From Dechloromonas aromatica (nom. nud.) (GTDB lineage: Bacteria > Pseudomonadota > Gammaproteobacteria > Burkholderiales > Rhodocyclaceae), in the NCBI GenBank assembly GCA_017848965.1, contig JAFIHA010000005.1, forward strand, positions 1 through 64,000: a stretch of 64,000 nt of DNA, given 5' to 3'. Each line of letters opens with the position of its first letter. Position 1 is the stretch's first letter. Position numbers and translations under genes: made by a program. The notes under the pieces were generated by a model. That model made no database searches. It was not told the DNA's origin and saw only the letters and a list, made by a program, of their open reading frames with translations. Shown here piece after piece: positions 8,560 through 17,980 of the stretch.

Positions 8560-9006
8560 ATGCACACCCGCTACCTCGACGACCTCTGTGTCGGCCAGAC
8601 CTTCAACACCGCTGGCGTGACGCTGAGCGAAGGCGAAATCATCGGCTTCGCCCTGCAGTACGATCCGCAGCCTTTCCATCTCGACGCCGTCGAAGCCGCC
8701 AGATCGCCCTACGGCGGGCTGATCGCCAGCGGCTTCCAGACGCTGGCCCTGTGTTTCCGCCTGTTCGTGCAAAGCGGCATCTTCCAGTCATCGAGCCTGG
8801 GTTCGCCGGGCATCGACGAACTGCGCTGGCTGGCGCCGGTGCGCCCCGGCGATACGCTGCGCACCGAAGTCGAGGTGCTCGAACTGCGGCCATCGAACTC
8901 CAAGCCGGACCGCGGCATCGCCCGGCTGAAATTTCAGGCCAGGAACCAGCATGGCGACGCGGTGATTGCCTTCGTCGTCAACCTGCTGCTCAGGCGCCGG
9001 GCCTGA
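8560..9006 (+). CDS. MaoC-like hot-dog hydratase/dehydratase
   Basis: The ATG at 8560 (MHTRYLDDLCVGQTF) gives a 148-residue protein; the frame is open further upstream, but that part overlaps dgkA. The family pattern is clear: a short lead with VGQTF, the active-site segment ALQYDPQPFHLD with the catalytic Asp and His, then SPYGGLIASGFQTLAL and a closing WLAPVRPGDTLR strand. MaoC-like proteins act as (R)-specific enoyl-CoA hydratases or related dehydratases on acyl-CoA thioesters. Phasin genes elsewhere in the window indicate polyhydroxyalkanoate metabolism, but no direct link is visible. It is transcribed divergently from dgkA. Confidence 0.85.
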   Translation: MHTRYLDDLCVGQTFNTAGVTLSEGEIIGFALQYDPQPFHLDAVEAARSPYGGLIASGFQTLALCFRLFVQSGIFQSSSLGSPGIDELRWLAPVRPGDTLRTEVEVLELRPSNSKPDRGIARLKFQARNQHGDAVIAFVVNLLLRRRA

Positions 9007-9087
9007 CGCGCCGATCACACAGCCGCAACCTGCCTGTAATAAGCGGGTTATGACCTTCGTGCTACAACCTGCGGTGATCCCAACCTC

Positions 9088-9477
9088 ATGGAAAGCATCA
9101 TGGTCTTCTTCGAACTGTTCGCGCACAACCCCACCATCCTCCGCATCCCCGCCGGTCAGACGCTGTTCCGTGAAGGCGACGCGGATGGCGGACTGATGTA
9201 TGTCCTGAGCGCCGGCAATGCCGATATCGTCATCGGCAACCGGGTCGTCGAACACCTGCAGCATGGCGGCATCGTCGGCGAACTGGGCCTGGTCTCGCCG
9301 GGGCCACGCTCGGCGACGGTGCTGGCGATCAGCGATTGCGAGTTCGTCGCCATCGACGAGGCGCGTTTCCAGTTCCTGATCCAGAACACGCCCTTCTTCG
9401 CGATGCAGGTGATGCGGGTGATGGCCGAACGCCTGCGGGCAACCGACCGGCTGATGCCGGTGGTCGAGGAAGTCTGA
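9088..9477 (+). CDS. Stand-alone cyclic-nucleotide-binding domain protein
   Basis: The 129-residue protein is a single CNB/cupin-like domain (IPAGQTLFREGDADGGLMYVL, GGIVGELGLVSPGPRSATV) with no DNA-binding region behind it. The phosphate-binding cassette has the family shape GELGLVSPGPRSATV, including the conserved Glu and Arg, so nucleotide binding is possible. Such small proteins probably sense a ligand and act through a partner. A second ATG 12 bases downstream is an alternative start; neither has a strong Shine-Dalgarno. The gene faces the GT4/PlcP operon with 4 bp between the stops. Function unknown. Confidence 0.75.
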   Translation: MESIMVFFELFAHNPTILRIPAGQTLFREGDADGGLMYVLSAGNADIVIGNRVVEHLQHGGIVGELGLVSPGPRSATVLAISDCEFVAIDEARFQFLIQNTPFFAMQVMRVMAERLRATDRLMPVVEEV

Positions 9478-9481
9478 GTTT

Positions 9482-10663
9482 TCAGGTTTCCGCCGTCAGC
9501 GCCACCGCTTGCGGCTGGCGGGCCGCGACGAGCTGCCGGTAGAGTCCGGCCAGGCGACCGGCCAGCGCGCTGTCCGACCAGGCCTCGGCAGCGCGCCTGG
9601 CGTCCTGGCCAAGATAATCCCAGGCGTCGCGATTGGCCAGAACGTGGCCGAGCACTTCACCGAAGGCTTGAGGATCGTCGGGCGGCGTGAAGCAGCCGGC
9701 AGTGTTTTCCAGGATATCGGCGGTCCCCATCGCCGACAGCGCGATCACCGGCAGGCCGGCGGCCATCGCTTCGAGCAGGACCAGGCCCTGGGTTTCGGTG
9801 CGCGAGGCAAAGACGAAGGCGTCGGCGGCGGCGTAGCAGTTGGGCAGATCCTGGCTACGGTCCAGGTAACCGATGAAACGGACCGCCCCGGCAAGGCCGA
9901 GTGCCGCGACGCGGGCGCGCAGTTCGCCCATCGCCGGCCCCTCGCCGGCGACCACCAGGAGGATCTCCGGGCAACGGCGTTGCGCCTCGCGCAGCGCGTG
10001 GAAGAGGAATTCGATGTTCTTCTCGTGGGCGACGCGGCCGACGAACAGCGCCACCGGCCGCTGCGCCGCGATGCCGTGGGCGGCGCGGAAAGCGGCGCCG
10101 TCGCCGCCGGTGAATTGCGCCAGCGGGATGCCGGTCGGCAGCACGTGCGTGGGCACCGTCACGCGATAATCGGCAAGCCGCTGGCGCATCGCCGTCGATG
10201 GCACGACGACGGCGTCGAGCGCATTGCACTGGCGCCGCGAAAAACCCCGCGCCGCGGCGCGCAGCCAGCCGCCCGGCAGCCAGGGGGCGTAGTGTTCGAG
10301 GTACTCCTCGAACAGCGTGTGATAGGTGCTGACCACCGGCAGAGCGCGACGACGCGCCGCCCGCAGGCCGGCGTAGTGGGCGACGAAAGGTGTCTGGACA
10401 TGGATCAGGTCGCAGTCGGCGGCGGCGTCGAACACCGCGCGGTGCATCGCCTGCCAGCCGGCCAGGCGGTCTTCCGGATCGCCCACCACCGGCCGTCCGG
10501 CGACCCGGACGATGCCCGGTTCGTCACTTTCGTCGGCGTAGCGCGGCACGACCAGGCGGACGTCGACGCCATGCGCGGCGAGCCCGCGACGGAAGGTTTC
10601 GATCGACGTGGACACCCCGTTGATGCGGGGAAAATAGACATCAGACACCATCAGGACACGCAT
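9482..10663 (-). CDS. GT4-family glycosyltransferase, Agt-like (glycolipid synthesis)
   Basis: The start at 10663 (MRVLMVSDVYFPRINGVSTS) lies 1 bp after the stop of the metallophosphoesterase gene and gives 393 residues. The N-terminal domain has the PRINGVSTS signature and the C-terminal domain has LFVGRVAHEKNIEFL, VVAGEGPAMGELR and FASRTETQGLVLLEAMAAG with the donor-binding Glu pair. It resembles the GT4 diacylglycerol glycosyltransferases (Agt) that make mono-glycosyl- and glucuronosyl-diacylglycerol. In other proteobacteria agt sits directly beside plcP and is induced by phosphate starvation; the same pairing and order is seen here. The donor sugar is not predictable from sequence alone. 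Confidence 0.85.
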   Translation of the reverse strand: MRVLMVSDVYFPRINGVSTSIETFRRGLAAHGVDVRLVVPRYADESDEPGIVRVAGRPVVGDPEDRLAGWQAMHRAVFDAAADCDLIHVQTPFVAHYAGLRAARRRALPVVSTYHTLFEEYLEHYAPWLPGGWLRAAARGFSRRQCNALDAVVVPSTAMRQRLADYRVTVPTHVLPTGIPLAQFTGGDGAAFRAAHGIAAQRPVALFVGRVAHEKNIEFLFHALREAQRRCPEILLVVAGEGPAMGELRARVAALGLAGAVRFIGYLDRSQDLPNCYAAADAFVFASRTETQGLVLLEAMAAGLPVIALSAMGTADILENTAGCFTPPDDPQAFGEVLGHVLANRDAWDYLGQDARRAAEAWSDSALAGRLAGLYRQLVAARQPQAVALTAET

Positions 10664-10664
10664 T

Positions 10665-11465
10665 TCAGGCCTCCGCCGTTTCGCTCGCCGGCTGTTCGAG
10701 CGGTGCCGCCAGTTGCCGCGGCGCTTGCGGCGACGCGGTCCAGGTGACGAGTTCCAGGCGACCGTCGAGATGTTCGACGATGGCGGTGCAGGAATCGACC
10801 CAGTCGCCGCAGTTGATGTAGTCGAGACCGTCGATCTGGCGTATCGTCGCCCAGTGGATGTGGCCGCAGATGACGCCATCCAGCCCCCGCTCGCGGGCGT
10901 GATGGACGGCCGAGGTCTCGAAATCGAAGATGAAGTTGAGCGCCGTCTTGACCCGCCGCTTGGCGTAGCCGGCGAGCGACCAGTAACCGGCCAGGCCGAG
11001 CTTGCGGCGGACCCAGGACAGCCAGTGGTTGAGGCTGACCAGCAGGTCGTAGGCCTTGTCGCCGAGCACCGCGACCCAGCGGTGGTGGCGCGTCACCTGA
11101 TCGAACTGGTCACCGTGGATGAGCAGATAGCGCTTGCCGCTCGCCGTTTCGTGCTCCATCTCGTCGGCCACTTCGATGTCGCCGAAGACGATGCCGCAGT
11201 ATTCGCGCAGCACTTCGTCGTGGTTGCCGGGAATGAACACCACGCGGTCGCCGGAACGCGCCCGGCGCAGCAGCTTCTGGACCACGGTGTTCTGCGCCCG
11301 GGTCCAGCAGATGCTGCGGCTCATGGCCCAGAAATCGACGATGTCGCCGATCAGGAAGGTATTGTCGGCCGGGTATTCGCGCAGGAAATCGAGGAGGCGG
11401 TCCGCCTGGCACGCCCGGGTGCCGAGGTGGATGTCCGATAGAAACAGGCTTCTGACTTTTGGCAT
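10665..11465 (-). CDS. plcP: PlcP-type metallophosphoesterase (phospholipase C; UDP-diacylglucosamine hydrolase-like)
   Basis: The ATG at 11465 (MPKVRSLFLSDIHLGTR) gives 266 residues of the calcineurin-like family. Metal ligands are visible in order: SDIHLG (7-15), GDIVDFW (about 40), GNHDE (about 77), HGDQF and GHIHW with a later GDWVDSCTA. General annotation pipelines call this family UDP-2,3-diacylglucosamine hydrolase (LpxH-like), but this sequence has the PlcP subfamily features: VQKLLRRARSG, YWSLAGYAKRRVK, the GDWVDSCTAIVEH end and a GT4 partner. PlcP cleaves phosphatidylcholine or phosphatidylethanolamine to diacylglycerol during phosphate starvation, and the partner glycosyltransferase converts that to glycolipid. 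A triple Pho-box repeat lies 35 bp upstream. A lipid A role cannot be excluded. Confidence 0.82.
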   Translation of the reverse strand: MPKVRSLFLSDIHLGTRACQADRLLDFLREYPADNTFLIGDIVDFWAMSRSICWTRAQNTVVQKLLRRARSGDRVVFIPGNHDEVLREYCGIVFGDIEVADEMEHETASGKRYLLIHGDQFDQVTRHHRWVAVLGDKAYDLLVSLNHWLSWVRRKLGLAGYWSLAGYAKRRVKTALNFIFDFETSAVHHARERGLDGVICGHIHWATIRQIDGLDYINCGDWVDSCTAIVEHLDGRLELVTWTASPQAPRQLAAPLEQPASETAEA

Positions 11466-11497
11466 GGGGGCATCATCGCCGCCCTCCGTGAAGCGCC

Positions 11498-11528
11498 TGT
11501 GACCGCCGCGTGACAGCCTGATGACAAG
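11498..11528 (-). promoter_or_regulatory. Triple Pho-box direct repeat upstream of plcP
   Basis: Read on the minus strand, TGTCATCAGGC, TGTCACGCGGC and GGTCACAGG are three half-sites at exact 11-bp spacing; on the plus strand the TGAC cores start at 11500, 11511 and 11522. This is the strongest repeat match to PhoB sites in the window. A convincing -10 hexamer at the usual distance is not obvious, so the transcription start is uncertain. Confidence 0.65.
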
Positions 11529-11594
11529 GCGCCGGTCACCGTGCTGCAACAATGTTGGCTTAGGCTGCCGCGGTTTTTTCCCGAAAGCCCGGCC

Positions 11595-13223
11595 ATGAAG
11601 ATATCGCACCGCCTCGTCCTGCTCCTCGCGTTCACCATGAGCGCGCTGCTCGCCCTCGGCCTCGTCGCGCTGACCCAGTTCCAGCGCAACAACACGATGA
11701 TCCGCGAGCTGACCGAGGGCGCCATCCCCGGCTTTCTCGCGTCGATCGAACTGGGCGCCGAGCTGAAGGGCCTGCAGATCGTCGCCATCAACCTGGCCCA
11801 CGCCAGCGAGCGCAACGTCGCCGGGCAGTTGCAGGAGCAGTTGAACGCCGGCAAGACGAAACTGGGCGACGCCCTCGCCGCCCAGCGCGGGCTCGCCGAG
11901 GGCGACGCGCAGCGCGGCCTGCTCGACCAGGCAGAGGAGAGCCTGAAGAACTATTACGCCGCCATCGACGATGTCGCCCGCTTCAGCCTGGCCGGCCAAC
12001 CCCTGCTCGCCGAAGCGACGCTGTCCGGCAATGCGGCGCCCTACCTGGCCGAACTGGAAGGCGTCCTGGAGACCCTGCGCGTCGAGAAGCGGCGGGCCAA
12101 GGACGAGAGCGTCGCCCGCCTCGAAAACGGCCTGCAGGAAACGCTGCTCCAGCTCGGCGCCGCCTTCGCCGCCATCCTGGCGGTCCTGGCCGGGCTCGGC
12201 CTCGCCCTCTACCGGCGCATTGCCCGGCCGCTCCGCGAGATGGAGCGGACCATGCAGACGATCGCCGACAGCCTCGATTTCACGCACCGCGTGCCGGTCA
12301 TCAACGACGACGAGATCGGCCGCTCGATCCAGGCCTTCAACCGCCTGCTCGACACCCTGCAGCAGAGTCTCGGCGAGATGGCCGAGGTGATCCGCCAGAA
12401 CGGCGTCGCGGCCGCCGACATGCAGCGTTCGGCGACGACGCTGGCCGAACTCGCGGCCAACAGCAACGGCTCGTCGCGCGAGATCCAGGAAGCGATCCAG
12501 CAGGTGCAGGCGCAGATCGACCGCATCCACGCCGATACCGGTCATGCCGGCGAACTGACCGCGCATTCCGGCAAGCAGGCGGAGGACAACGGTGCAACCA
12601 TCCGCCAGACGGTCGAGCGCATCCACGACCTCGCCGGCAACGTCGAAACCGCCGCCGCCCGCGTCTACGCGCTGGCTGCGGCAGGCCAGAACATTTCCGG
12701 TCTGGTCCGCGAAATCCGCGAGATCGCCGACCAGACCAACCTGCTGGCGCTCAACGCGGCAATCGAGGCAGCGCGCGCCGGCGAATCCGGACGCGGCTTC
12801 GCGGTGGTCGCCGACGAGGTGCGCAAGCTGGCCGAACGGGTCAGCGCCGCCACCCTGTCGATCGCCGGCCAGGTCGAGGAGATCGCCGTCACCTCGCGCC
12901 AGTCGACCGGGCTGATGCAGCAGGTGGTGGCAGACATCAAGCTCAACATCGACCTCGCCAGCACCGCCGGCAACGCGATGAGCGACATCGAGCGCTCGGC
13001 GCGCGAAGTGATCGAGACCGTCGGCAAGATCGCCGAGCAGGTCGGCGTCGGCCACGCGTCGAGCCGGCAGATCGTCCGCCAGGTGGACGCCATCGAGCAA
13101 CTGATGAGTCACGCCAACGTCACCGCCGGCCACACGCGCAGCTTCGCCGACGGCGTGCGCCAGCTCTCCGAACACATGGCGAGCATCGTCAGCCGCTTCC
13201 GCATCGAGGCACAGCGCGTCTGA
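11595..13223 (+). CDS. Methyl-accepting chemotaxis protein
   Basis: The start at 11595 ([19 protein letters not shown]) gives 542 residues. The order is: transmembrane segment 7-29, periplasmic four-helix-bundle-like region about 30-175, second transmembrane segment about 178-200, HAMP domain about 200-255 and a cytoplasmic signalling domain. The hairpin tip is clear ([20 protein letters not shown], then [17 protein letters not shown]). It signals to CheA/CheW; no chemotaxis kinase genes are present here. The periplasmic domain gives no hint of ligand, but it is divergent from plcP with a shared 129-bp region. No C-terminal CheR-binding pentapeptide is seen. Confidence 0.92.
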   Translation: MKISHRLVLLLAFTMSALLALGLVALTQFQRNNTMIRELTEGAIPGFLASIELGAELKGLQIVAINLAHASERNVAGQLQEQLNAGKTKLGDALAAQRGLAEGDAQRGLLDQAEESLKNYYAAIDDVARFSLAGQPLLAEATLSGNAAPYLAELEGVLETLRVEKRRAKDESVARLENGLQETLLQLGAAFAAILAVLAGLGLALYRRIARPLREMERTMQTIADSLDFTHRVPVINDDEIGRSIQAFNRLLDTLQQSLGEMAEVIRQNGVAAADMQRSATTLAELAANSNGSSREIQEAIQQVQAQIDRIHADTGHAGELTAHSGKQAEDNGATIRQTVERIHDLAGNVETAAARVYALAAAGQNISGLVREIREIADQTNLLALNAAIEAARAGESGRGFAVVADEVRKLAERVSAATLSIAGQVEEIAVTSRQSTGLMQQVVADIKLNIDLASTAGNAMSDIERSAREVIETVGKIAEQVGVGHASSRQIVRQVDAIEQLMSHANVTAGHTRSFADGVRQLSEHMASIVSRFRIEAQRV

Positions 13224-13293
13224 GCAGGCACTTGCAATTCCGCGGGCTGCCGCCTACATTCGCCCGGTTTCCACTACCGCCCGCGAGACCTCC

Positions 13294-14493
13294 ATGCAGA
13301 TCGGCACCCCGCTTTCCCCTTCCGCCACCCGCGTCATGCTGCTTGGCGCCGGCGAACTCGGCAAGGAAGTCGTCATCGCGCTGCAGCGCCTGGGCGTCGA
13401 GGTGATCGCCGTCGACCGCTACGCGAACGCCCCCGGCCAGCAGATCGCCCACCGCGCCCACGTCATTCCGATGACCGACGGCGCCGCGCTGCGCCGCCTG
13501 GTCGAGCTGGAAAAGCCGCAACTGATCGTCCCGGAAATCGAGGCCATCGCCACCGACCCCCTGGTCGAACTGGAAGCCGCAGGCCTGGCCGAAGTCATCC
13601 CGACCGCCCGCGCCGCCCGCCTGACCATGAACCGCGAAGGCATCCGCCGTCTGGCCGCCGAGGAACTCGGCCTGCCCACCTCGCCCTACCGTTTCGCCGA
13701 CTCGCTCGCCGAACTGCAGGCGGCAATCGACGGCGGCATCGGCTACCCGTGCATCGTCAAGCCGGTGATGTCGTCGTCGGGCAAGGGGCAGTCGCTGCTG
13801 CGCGGCCCGGACGACGTGCAGAAGGCCTGGGACTACGCGGCGAGCGGCGGCCGGGTCAACCAGGGGCGGGTGATCGTCGAGGGCTTCATCGATTTCGATT
13901 ACGAGATCACGCTACTCACGGTGCGCGCCCGCGACGCCGACGGCGAAGTGGTCACCCGTTTCTGCGAACCGATCGGCCACATCCAGGTCTCCGGCGACTA
14001 CGTCGAATCCTGGCAGCCGCAGGCGATGAGCCCGGCGGCGCTGGCCCGCGCCCAGGAAATCGCCGGCGCGGTGACCGGCAACCTCGGCGGTCGCGGCCTG
14101 TTCGGCGTCGAACTCTTCGTCAAGGGCGACATGGTCTGGTTCTCGGAAGTCAGCCCGCGGCCGCACGACACCGGGCTGGTGACGCTGTGCTCGCAACGTT
14201 TCTCGGAATTCGAACTGCACGCCCGCGCCATCCTCGGCCTGCCGGTCGACACCGCGCTACGCGAGCCGGGCGCCTCGGCGGTGATCTACGGCGGCATGGA
14301 AGAAAAGGGCATCGCCTTCGCCGGCGTTGCCGAAGCGCTCGCCGTGCCGCGCAGCGACCTGCGCCTGTTCGGCAAACCGGAAGCCTTCAGCAAGAGGCGC
14401 ATGGGCGTCGCCGTCGCCAACGGGGCCGACACCGACGAAGCGCGCGCCCGCGCCAAGCTGGCGGCGAGCCGGGTACGGCCGGTCAAGGCCTGA
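13294..14493 (+). CDS. purT: Formate-dependent phosphoribosylglycinamide formyltransferase
   Basis: The 399-residue protein matches PurT along its whole length: N-terminal [33 protein letters not shown], an ATP-grasp domain ([26 protein letters not shown]) and the metal/substrate-binding end [15 protein letters not shown]. It makes formyl-GAR from GAR, formate and ATP, the alternative to the folate-dependent PurN step of purine synthesis. It stands alone on the plus strand and ends directly against the phoR stop codon, with no spacing between the convergent genes. Confidence 0.96.
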   Translation: MQIGTPLSPSATRVMLLGAGELGKEVVIALQRLGVEVIAVDRYANAPGQQIAHRAHVIPMTDGAALRRLVELEKPQLIVPEIEAIATDPLVELEAAGLAEVIPTARAARLTMNREGIRRLAAEELGLPTSPYRFADSLAELQAAIDGGIGYPCIVKPVMSSSGKGQSLLRGPDDVQKAWDYAASGGRVNQGRVIVEGFIDFDYEITLLTVRARDADGEVVTRFCEPIGHIQVSGDYVESWQPQAMSPAALARAQEIAGAVTGNLGGRGLFGVELFVKGDMVWFSEVSPRPHDTGLVTLCSQRFSEFELHARAILGLPVDTALREPGASAVIYGGMEEKGIAFAGVAEALAVPRSDLRLFGKPEAFSKRRMGVAVANGADTDEARARAKLAASRVRPVKA

Positions 14494-15774
14494 TCAGACG
14501 CCGCTCACCCGGCTGGGCGGAAACTTGGCGGCGAAACGGCTGCCCTCGCCCGGCTTGCTGGTGACTTCCAGCGTTGCCTGGTGGCGGCTCAGCGAGTGCT
14601 TGACGATCGCCAGGCCGAGGCCGGTGCCGCCGGCGTCGCGCGAGCGGCCGCGGTCGACGCGGTAGAAGCGTTCGGTCAGCCGCGGGATGTGCTTGGCGTC
14701 GATGCCGATGCCGGTATCCTGGACGGCAAATTCGGCGCCTGCGGGCGATACCTTCCAGCTCAGCGTGATCGTCCCGCCGTTCGGCGTGTAGCGCACGGCG
14801 TTGGCGACCAGGTTGGCGAAGGCGCTGATCAGTTCCGATTCGGCGCCGAGCAGGTCGCCCTGGCCCTCGGTTTCAAGATGGATGGTGTGGCGGCCGGCGG
14901 ACAACGCCTCGGCGTCGCGATGAAGCTTGTCGACCAGGGTCGCCATGTCGACCACTTCGTCCTGCGGCGGCGGCGCCGACTCGATCGACGACAGGGTCAG
15001 CAGGTCCTGGACGATCGACAGCATGCGCGTCGATTGCTGCCCCATCAGTTGCAGGTAGTGCTTGCGCGATTCGGCGTCGACGTCGATTTCCTGCAGGGTC
15101 TCGACGAAACCGGAGAGCACGGTGAGCGGCGTGCGCAACTCGTGCGAGACGTTGGCGACGAAGTCACGGCGCATGCTGTCGAGGCGGTCGGTCTGCGTGA
15201 TGTCCTTGACCTGCAGCAGCCAGCAGTCCTCGGCGTAGAGGATCAGGTAGAGGGAAAGAACGCGCTCGAAGTAGCGGTCGAGACGCAGGGTCAGGGGGCG
15301 CGAGAAATCAGCTTCACCAAGGTAGGCGACGAATTCCGGCTGGCGCAGGATGTTGGCGATCGAGGCGCCGCGGTCGCGCGCCGAATCGAGACCGAGCTGG
15401 CGCTCGGCGGTCTTGTTGCAGAACTGGATGTAGAAGTTGCCGTCGAGCAGCACGATGCCGTCGTTCATCGCATGGACGGCGGCGATCAGGCGGCCGATGT
15501 CGCGCTCGCGCAGTTCGATCTTCTCGAGCAGTTCCTTCTCGTGGCGGTAGAGGCGGCGGAAGATCCGGTCCCAGTCGCCGTCGCCCTCCAGGCTGGCGTC
15601 GAGGACCGGTTTGCGGGTCCACCGTTCGAGGCGCGAAAAGTTGCGGTAGTGCATCGCCAGGTGCAGGCTGAGGCCGACGTAGAACAGCACCCAGCCCATC
15701 CAGGCTTCAACGTAGTAACCCAGCGGCAAGGCAACTGCCGCCGTCAGCACACCATAGAACAGGGCCCGCTGCAC
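14494..15774 (-). CDS. phoR: Phosphate regulon sensor histidine kinase
   Basis: The 426-residue protein has two N-terminal hydrophobic segments (residues 4-22 and 25-42), a charged linker, a PAS domain (about 95-195, MNDGIVLLDGNFYIQFCN), a HisKA domain with the phosphoacceptor in VSHELRTPL (about residue 212) and an HATPase domain (ANLVANAVRYTPNGG, DTGIGID, GTGLGLAI). The topology is that of PhoR: membrane-bound without a large periplasmic sensor, receiving its signal from PstSCAB through PhoU. It is the last gene of the pst-pho operon, 5 bp behind phoB. Confidence 0.96.
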   Translation of the reverse strand: MQRALFYGVLTAAVALPLGYYVEAWMGWVLFYVGLSLHLAMHYRNFSRLERWTRKPVLDASLEGDGDWDRIFRRLYRHEKELLEKIELRERDIGRLIAAVHAMNDGIVLLDGNFYIQFCNKTAERQLGLDSARDRGASIANILRQPEFVAYLGEADFSRPLTLRLDRYFERVLSLYLILYAEDCWLLQVKDITQTDRLDSMRRDFVANVSHELRTPLTVLSGFVETLQEIDVDAESRKHYLQLMGQQSTRMLSIVQDLLTLSSIESAPPPQDEVVDMATLVDKLHRDAEALSAGRHTIHLETEGQGDLLGAESELISAFANLVANAVRYTPNGGTITLSWKVSPAGAEFAVQDTGIGIDAKHIPRLTERFYRVDRGRSRDAGGTGLGLAIVKHSLSRHQATLEVTSKPGEGSRFAAKFPPSRVSGV

Positions 15775-15779
15775 GCCGC

Positions 15780-16466
15780 TCAGGCTCCCCGGAACCGGTA
15801 GCCGGTACCGCGCACCGTCTCCACCCGTTCATGATGACCACTCGGCTCAAGCGCGGCGCGCAGGCGGCGGATGTGCACATCGACCGTGCGTTCTTCGATG
15901 AAGACGTGGTCGCCCCAGACTTCGTCAAGCAGTTGGGCGCGGGTGTACACGCGCTCGGCGTGGGTCATGAAGAAGAACAGCAAGCGGAACTCGGTAGGAC
16001 CGAGATCGACCGACTGGCCGGCGGCGACCACCCGGTGCGTCGCCGGATTGATCTGCAGGCTGCCAACCTCGACCGCTTCACCTGCCAGATGCGGGGCACG
16101 GCGGCGCAGCACGGCGCGCACCCGAGCCACCAGTTCCTTGGGCGAGAAGGGTTTGGTCACGTAATCGTCGGCGCCGGCGTCGAGACCCTGCACCTTGTCT
16201 TCCTCATGGACGCGGGCGGTCAGCATGATGATCGGAATCTCGCGCGTCCGCTCGGCGGCGCGCAGCTTCCTGGCCAGCGCGACGCCGGACTGGCCGGGCA
16301 GCATCCAGTCGAGGACGATCAGATCGGGCAGCGCGGCGCGAATCGCCGAATCGGCTTCTTCGGCGCTGCCGGCGCGGACGACGAGAAAGCCCGCGTGTTT
16401 GAGGTTGATGACAACCAGTTCCTGGATGGCCGGTTCGTCTTCGACGACCAGTATCGTCGGTGTCAC
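15780..16466 (-). CDS. phoB: Phosphate regulon response regulator
   Basis: The 228-residue OmpR/PhoB-type protein has a receiver domain with acidic residues Glu9-Asp10-Glu11, phosphoacceptor Asp53 (IVLDWMLPG), Thr in MLTAR and Lys in VTKPFSP, followed by a winged-helix domain (GPTEFRLLFFFM, RTVDVHIRRLR, GTGYRF). Phosphorylated PhoB binds Pho boxes, several of which are visible in this window. The start codon overlaps the phoU stop (ATGA), coupling the two genes. Confidence 0.97.
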   Translation of the reverse strand: MTPTILVVEDEPAIQELVVINLKHAGFLVVRAGSAEEADSAIRAALPDLIVLDWMLPGQSGVALARKLRAAERTREIPIIMLTARVHEEDKVQGLDAGADDYVTKPFSPKELVARVRAVLRRRAPHLAGEAVEVGSLQINPATHRVVAAGQSVDLGPTEFRLLFFFMTHAERVYTRAQLLDEVWGDHVFIEERTVDVHIRRLRAALEPSGHHERVETVRGTGYRFRGA

Positions 16467-17152
16467 TTGATCGCCTCCTTGTCGTGACGGATGTCGCGGC
16501 CTTCAACCACGTAGATCACCTGTTCGCAAATGTTCTTGGCATGATCGCCGATGCGCTCGATGGCCCGCGAGATGGCCATGATTTCGAGCGAAGTCGTAAT
16601 GGTACGCGGGTCTTCCATCATATGCGTGATCAACTGACGGATGATCGACTTGAATTCGAGATCGACGTCCTGGTCGGCGCGGATCACCTCGATTGCCTGG
16701 GCGGCGTCCTGGCGGGCGAAGGCGTCGAGCGAGCGACGCACCAGCGCCAGCACCGCTTCGGCAAGGTGGCGGATGCCGATGCCGTATTGCGTCGGCTGAT
16801 GGCCGGCTTCGTAGATGCGGCGGACGCTCTTGGCGATCTTCTTGGCTTCGTCGCCGGTCCGTTCGAGGTCGGTGACGATCTTGCTGATGCCGAGCACCAG
16901 ACGCAGGTCGGACGCCGCCGGCTGGCGCTGGGCGATGATGTGGGCGCAATCCTCGTCGATCGAGCGCTCGAGCTGGTTGATCCGGCGGTCGGTCTCGACG
17001 ATGGTCTTGACGCTCGCCACCTCGCCGCTGGAATAGGCTTCGATCGCCGCCGAAATCTGCGTTTCGACAACGCCGCCCATCTGCAGCACGTGGGTGCGCA
17101 GACGCGCCAGATCCTCGTCGAACTGGCTGGATACATGCAGGGTTTCGTTCAT
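16463..17152 (-). CDS. phoU: Phosphate-specific transport system accessory protein
   Basis: The 229-residue protein has the two repeated three-helix PhoU domains with the metal-binding E/DxxxD motifs (DLERTGDEAKKIA and ISRAIERIGDHAKNI). PhoU links the Pst transporter to PhoR, keeps the Pho response off when phosphate is plentiful and limits Pst-mediated uptake. It sits 13 bp behind pstB and overlaps phoB by 4 bp, as in many Pho operons. Confidence 0.97.
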   Translation of the reverse strand: MNETLHVSSQFDEDLARLRTHVLQMGGVVETQISAAIEAYSSGEVASVKTIVETDRRINQLERSIDEDCAHIIAQRQPAASDLRLVLGISKIVTDLERTGDEAKKIAKSVRRIYEAGHQPTQYGIGIRHLAEAVLALVRRSLDAFARQDAAQAIEVIRADQDVDLEFKSIIRQLITHMMEDPRTITTSLEIMAISRAIERIGDHAKNICEQVIYVVEGRDIRHDKEAIK

Positions 17153-17165
17153 TTCTGGTCTCCGA

Positions 17166-17963
17166 TCAGCCCATGCGGCCGGTGATGTAGTCTTCAGTGC
17201 GCTTGTCCTGCGGCTTGATGAACAGCTCGTCGGTCTTGCCGAATTCGACCAGCTCGCCCAGGTACATGTAGGCGGTGTAGTCAGACACCCGCGCCGCCTG
17301 CTGCATGTTGTGGGTGACGATGGCGATGGTGAACTCGCGCTTCAGTTCGTGAATCAGTTCCTCGATGCGCATCGTCGAGATCGGGTCGAGCGCCGAGGTC
17401 GGTTCGTCGAGCAGCAGCACCTGCGGCTTGACGGCGACGCCGCGGGCGATGCACAAGCGTTGCTGCTGGCCGCCGGAAAGACCGGTGCCAGGCTTGTTCA
17501 GCTTGTCCTTGACCTCGTTCCACAGCGCCGCCTTGGTCAGCGCCCATTCGATCCGGTCGTCCATCTCGTTGCGCGTCAGCTTCTCGTGCATGCGCACGCC
17601 GAAGGCGATGTTCTCGTAGATCGACATCGGGAACGGCGTCGGCTTCTGGAAGACCATGCCGACCTTGGCGCGCAGTTCGATGGTATCGACCCCCTTTTCC
17701 AGGATGTTCTTGCCGGCGACGATCAGTTCGCCATCGGCGTGCTGCCCCGGGTAAAGGTCGTACATGCGGTTGATCGTGCGCAGCAGCGTGGATTTGCCGC
17801 AGCCCGAGGGGCCGATGAAAGCGGTGACCTTGCCCTTGTAGATCTCGAGGTTGATGTTCTTGAGGGCGATGGCCTTGCCATAGTAAAAGTTGAGATTGCG
17901 GATGCTGATCTCGGAGGTCAGTTTCTGAACGACGGGTTCGACGGGCATCATGATGGATTCCAT
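17166..17963 (-). CDS. pstB: Phosphate ABC transporter ATP-binding protein
   Basis: The start at 17963 ([13 protein letters not shown]) gives 265 residues; Met5 or Met6 are alternatives because GGAA precedes them. Walker A is [13 protein letters not shown], the signature is [14 protein letters not shown], Walker B is [12 protein letters not shown], and the switch His lies in IVTHNMQQA. PstB is the cytoplasmic ATPase that powers high-affinity phosphate import through PstAC. The upstream open frame to 18293 is pstA in another frame. Confidence 0.96.
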   Translation of the reverse strand: MESIMMPVEPVVQKLTSEISIRNLNFYYGKAIALKNINLEIYKGKVTAFIGPSGCGKSTLLRTINRMYDLYPGQHADGELIVAGKNILEKGVDTIELRAKVGMVFQKPTPFPMSIYENIAFGVRMHEKLTRNEMDDRIEWALTKAALWNEVKDKLNKPGTGLSGGQQQRLCIARGVAVKPQVLLLDEPTSALDPISTMRIEELIHELKREFTIAIVTHNMQQAARVSDYTAYMYLGELVEFGKTDELFIKPQDKRTEDYITGRMG

Positions 17964-17980
17964 AAGAGTTGATCTGCGTC

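Noticed and set aside
13226..13293. Pho-like sequence TGCAATTCCG upstream of purT
   Set aside because: The second half-site does not match and no -10 occurs at the 26-bp position.
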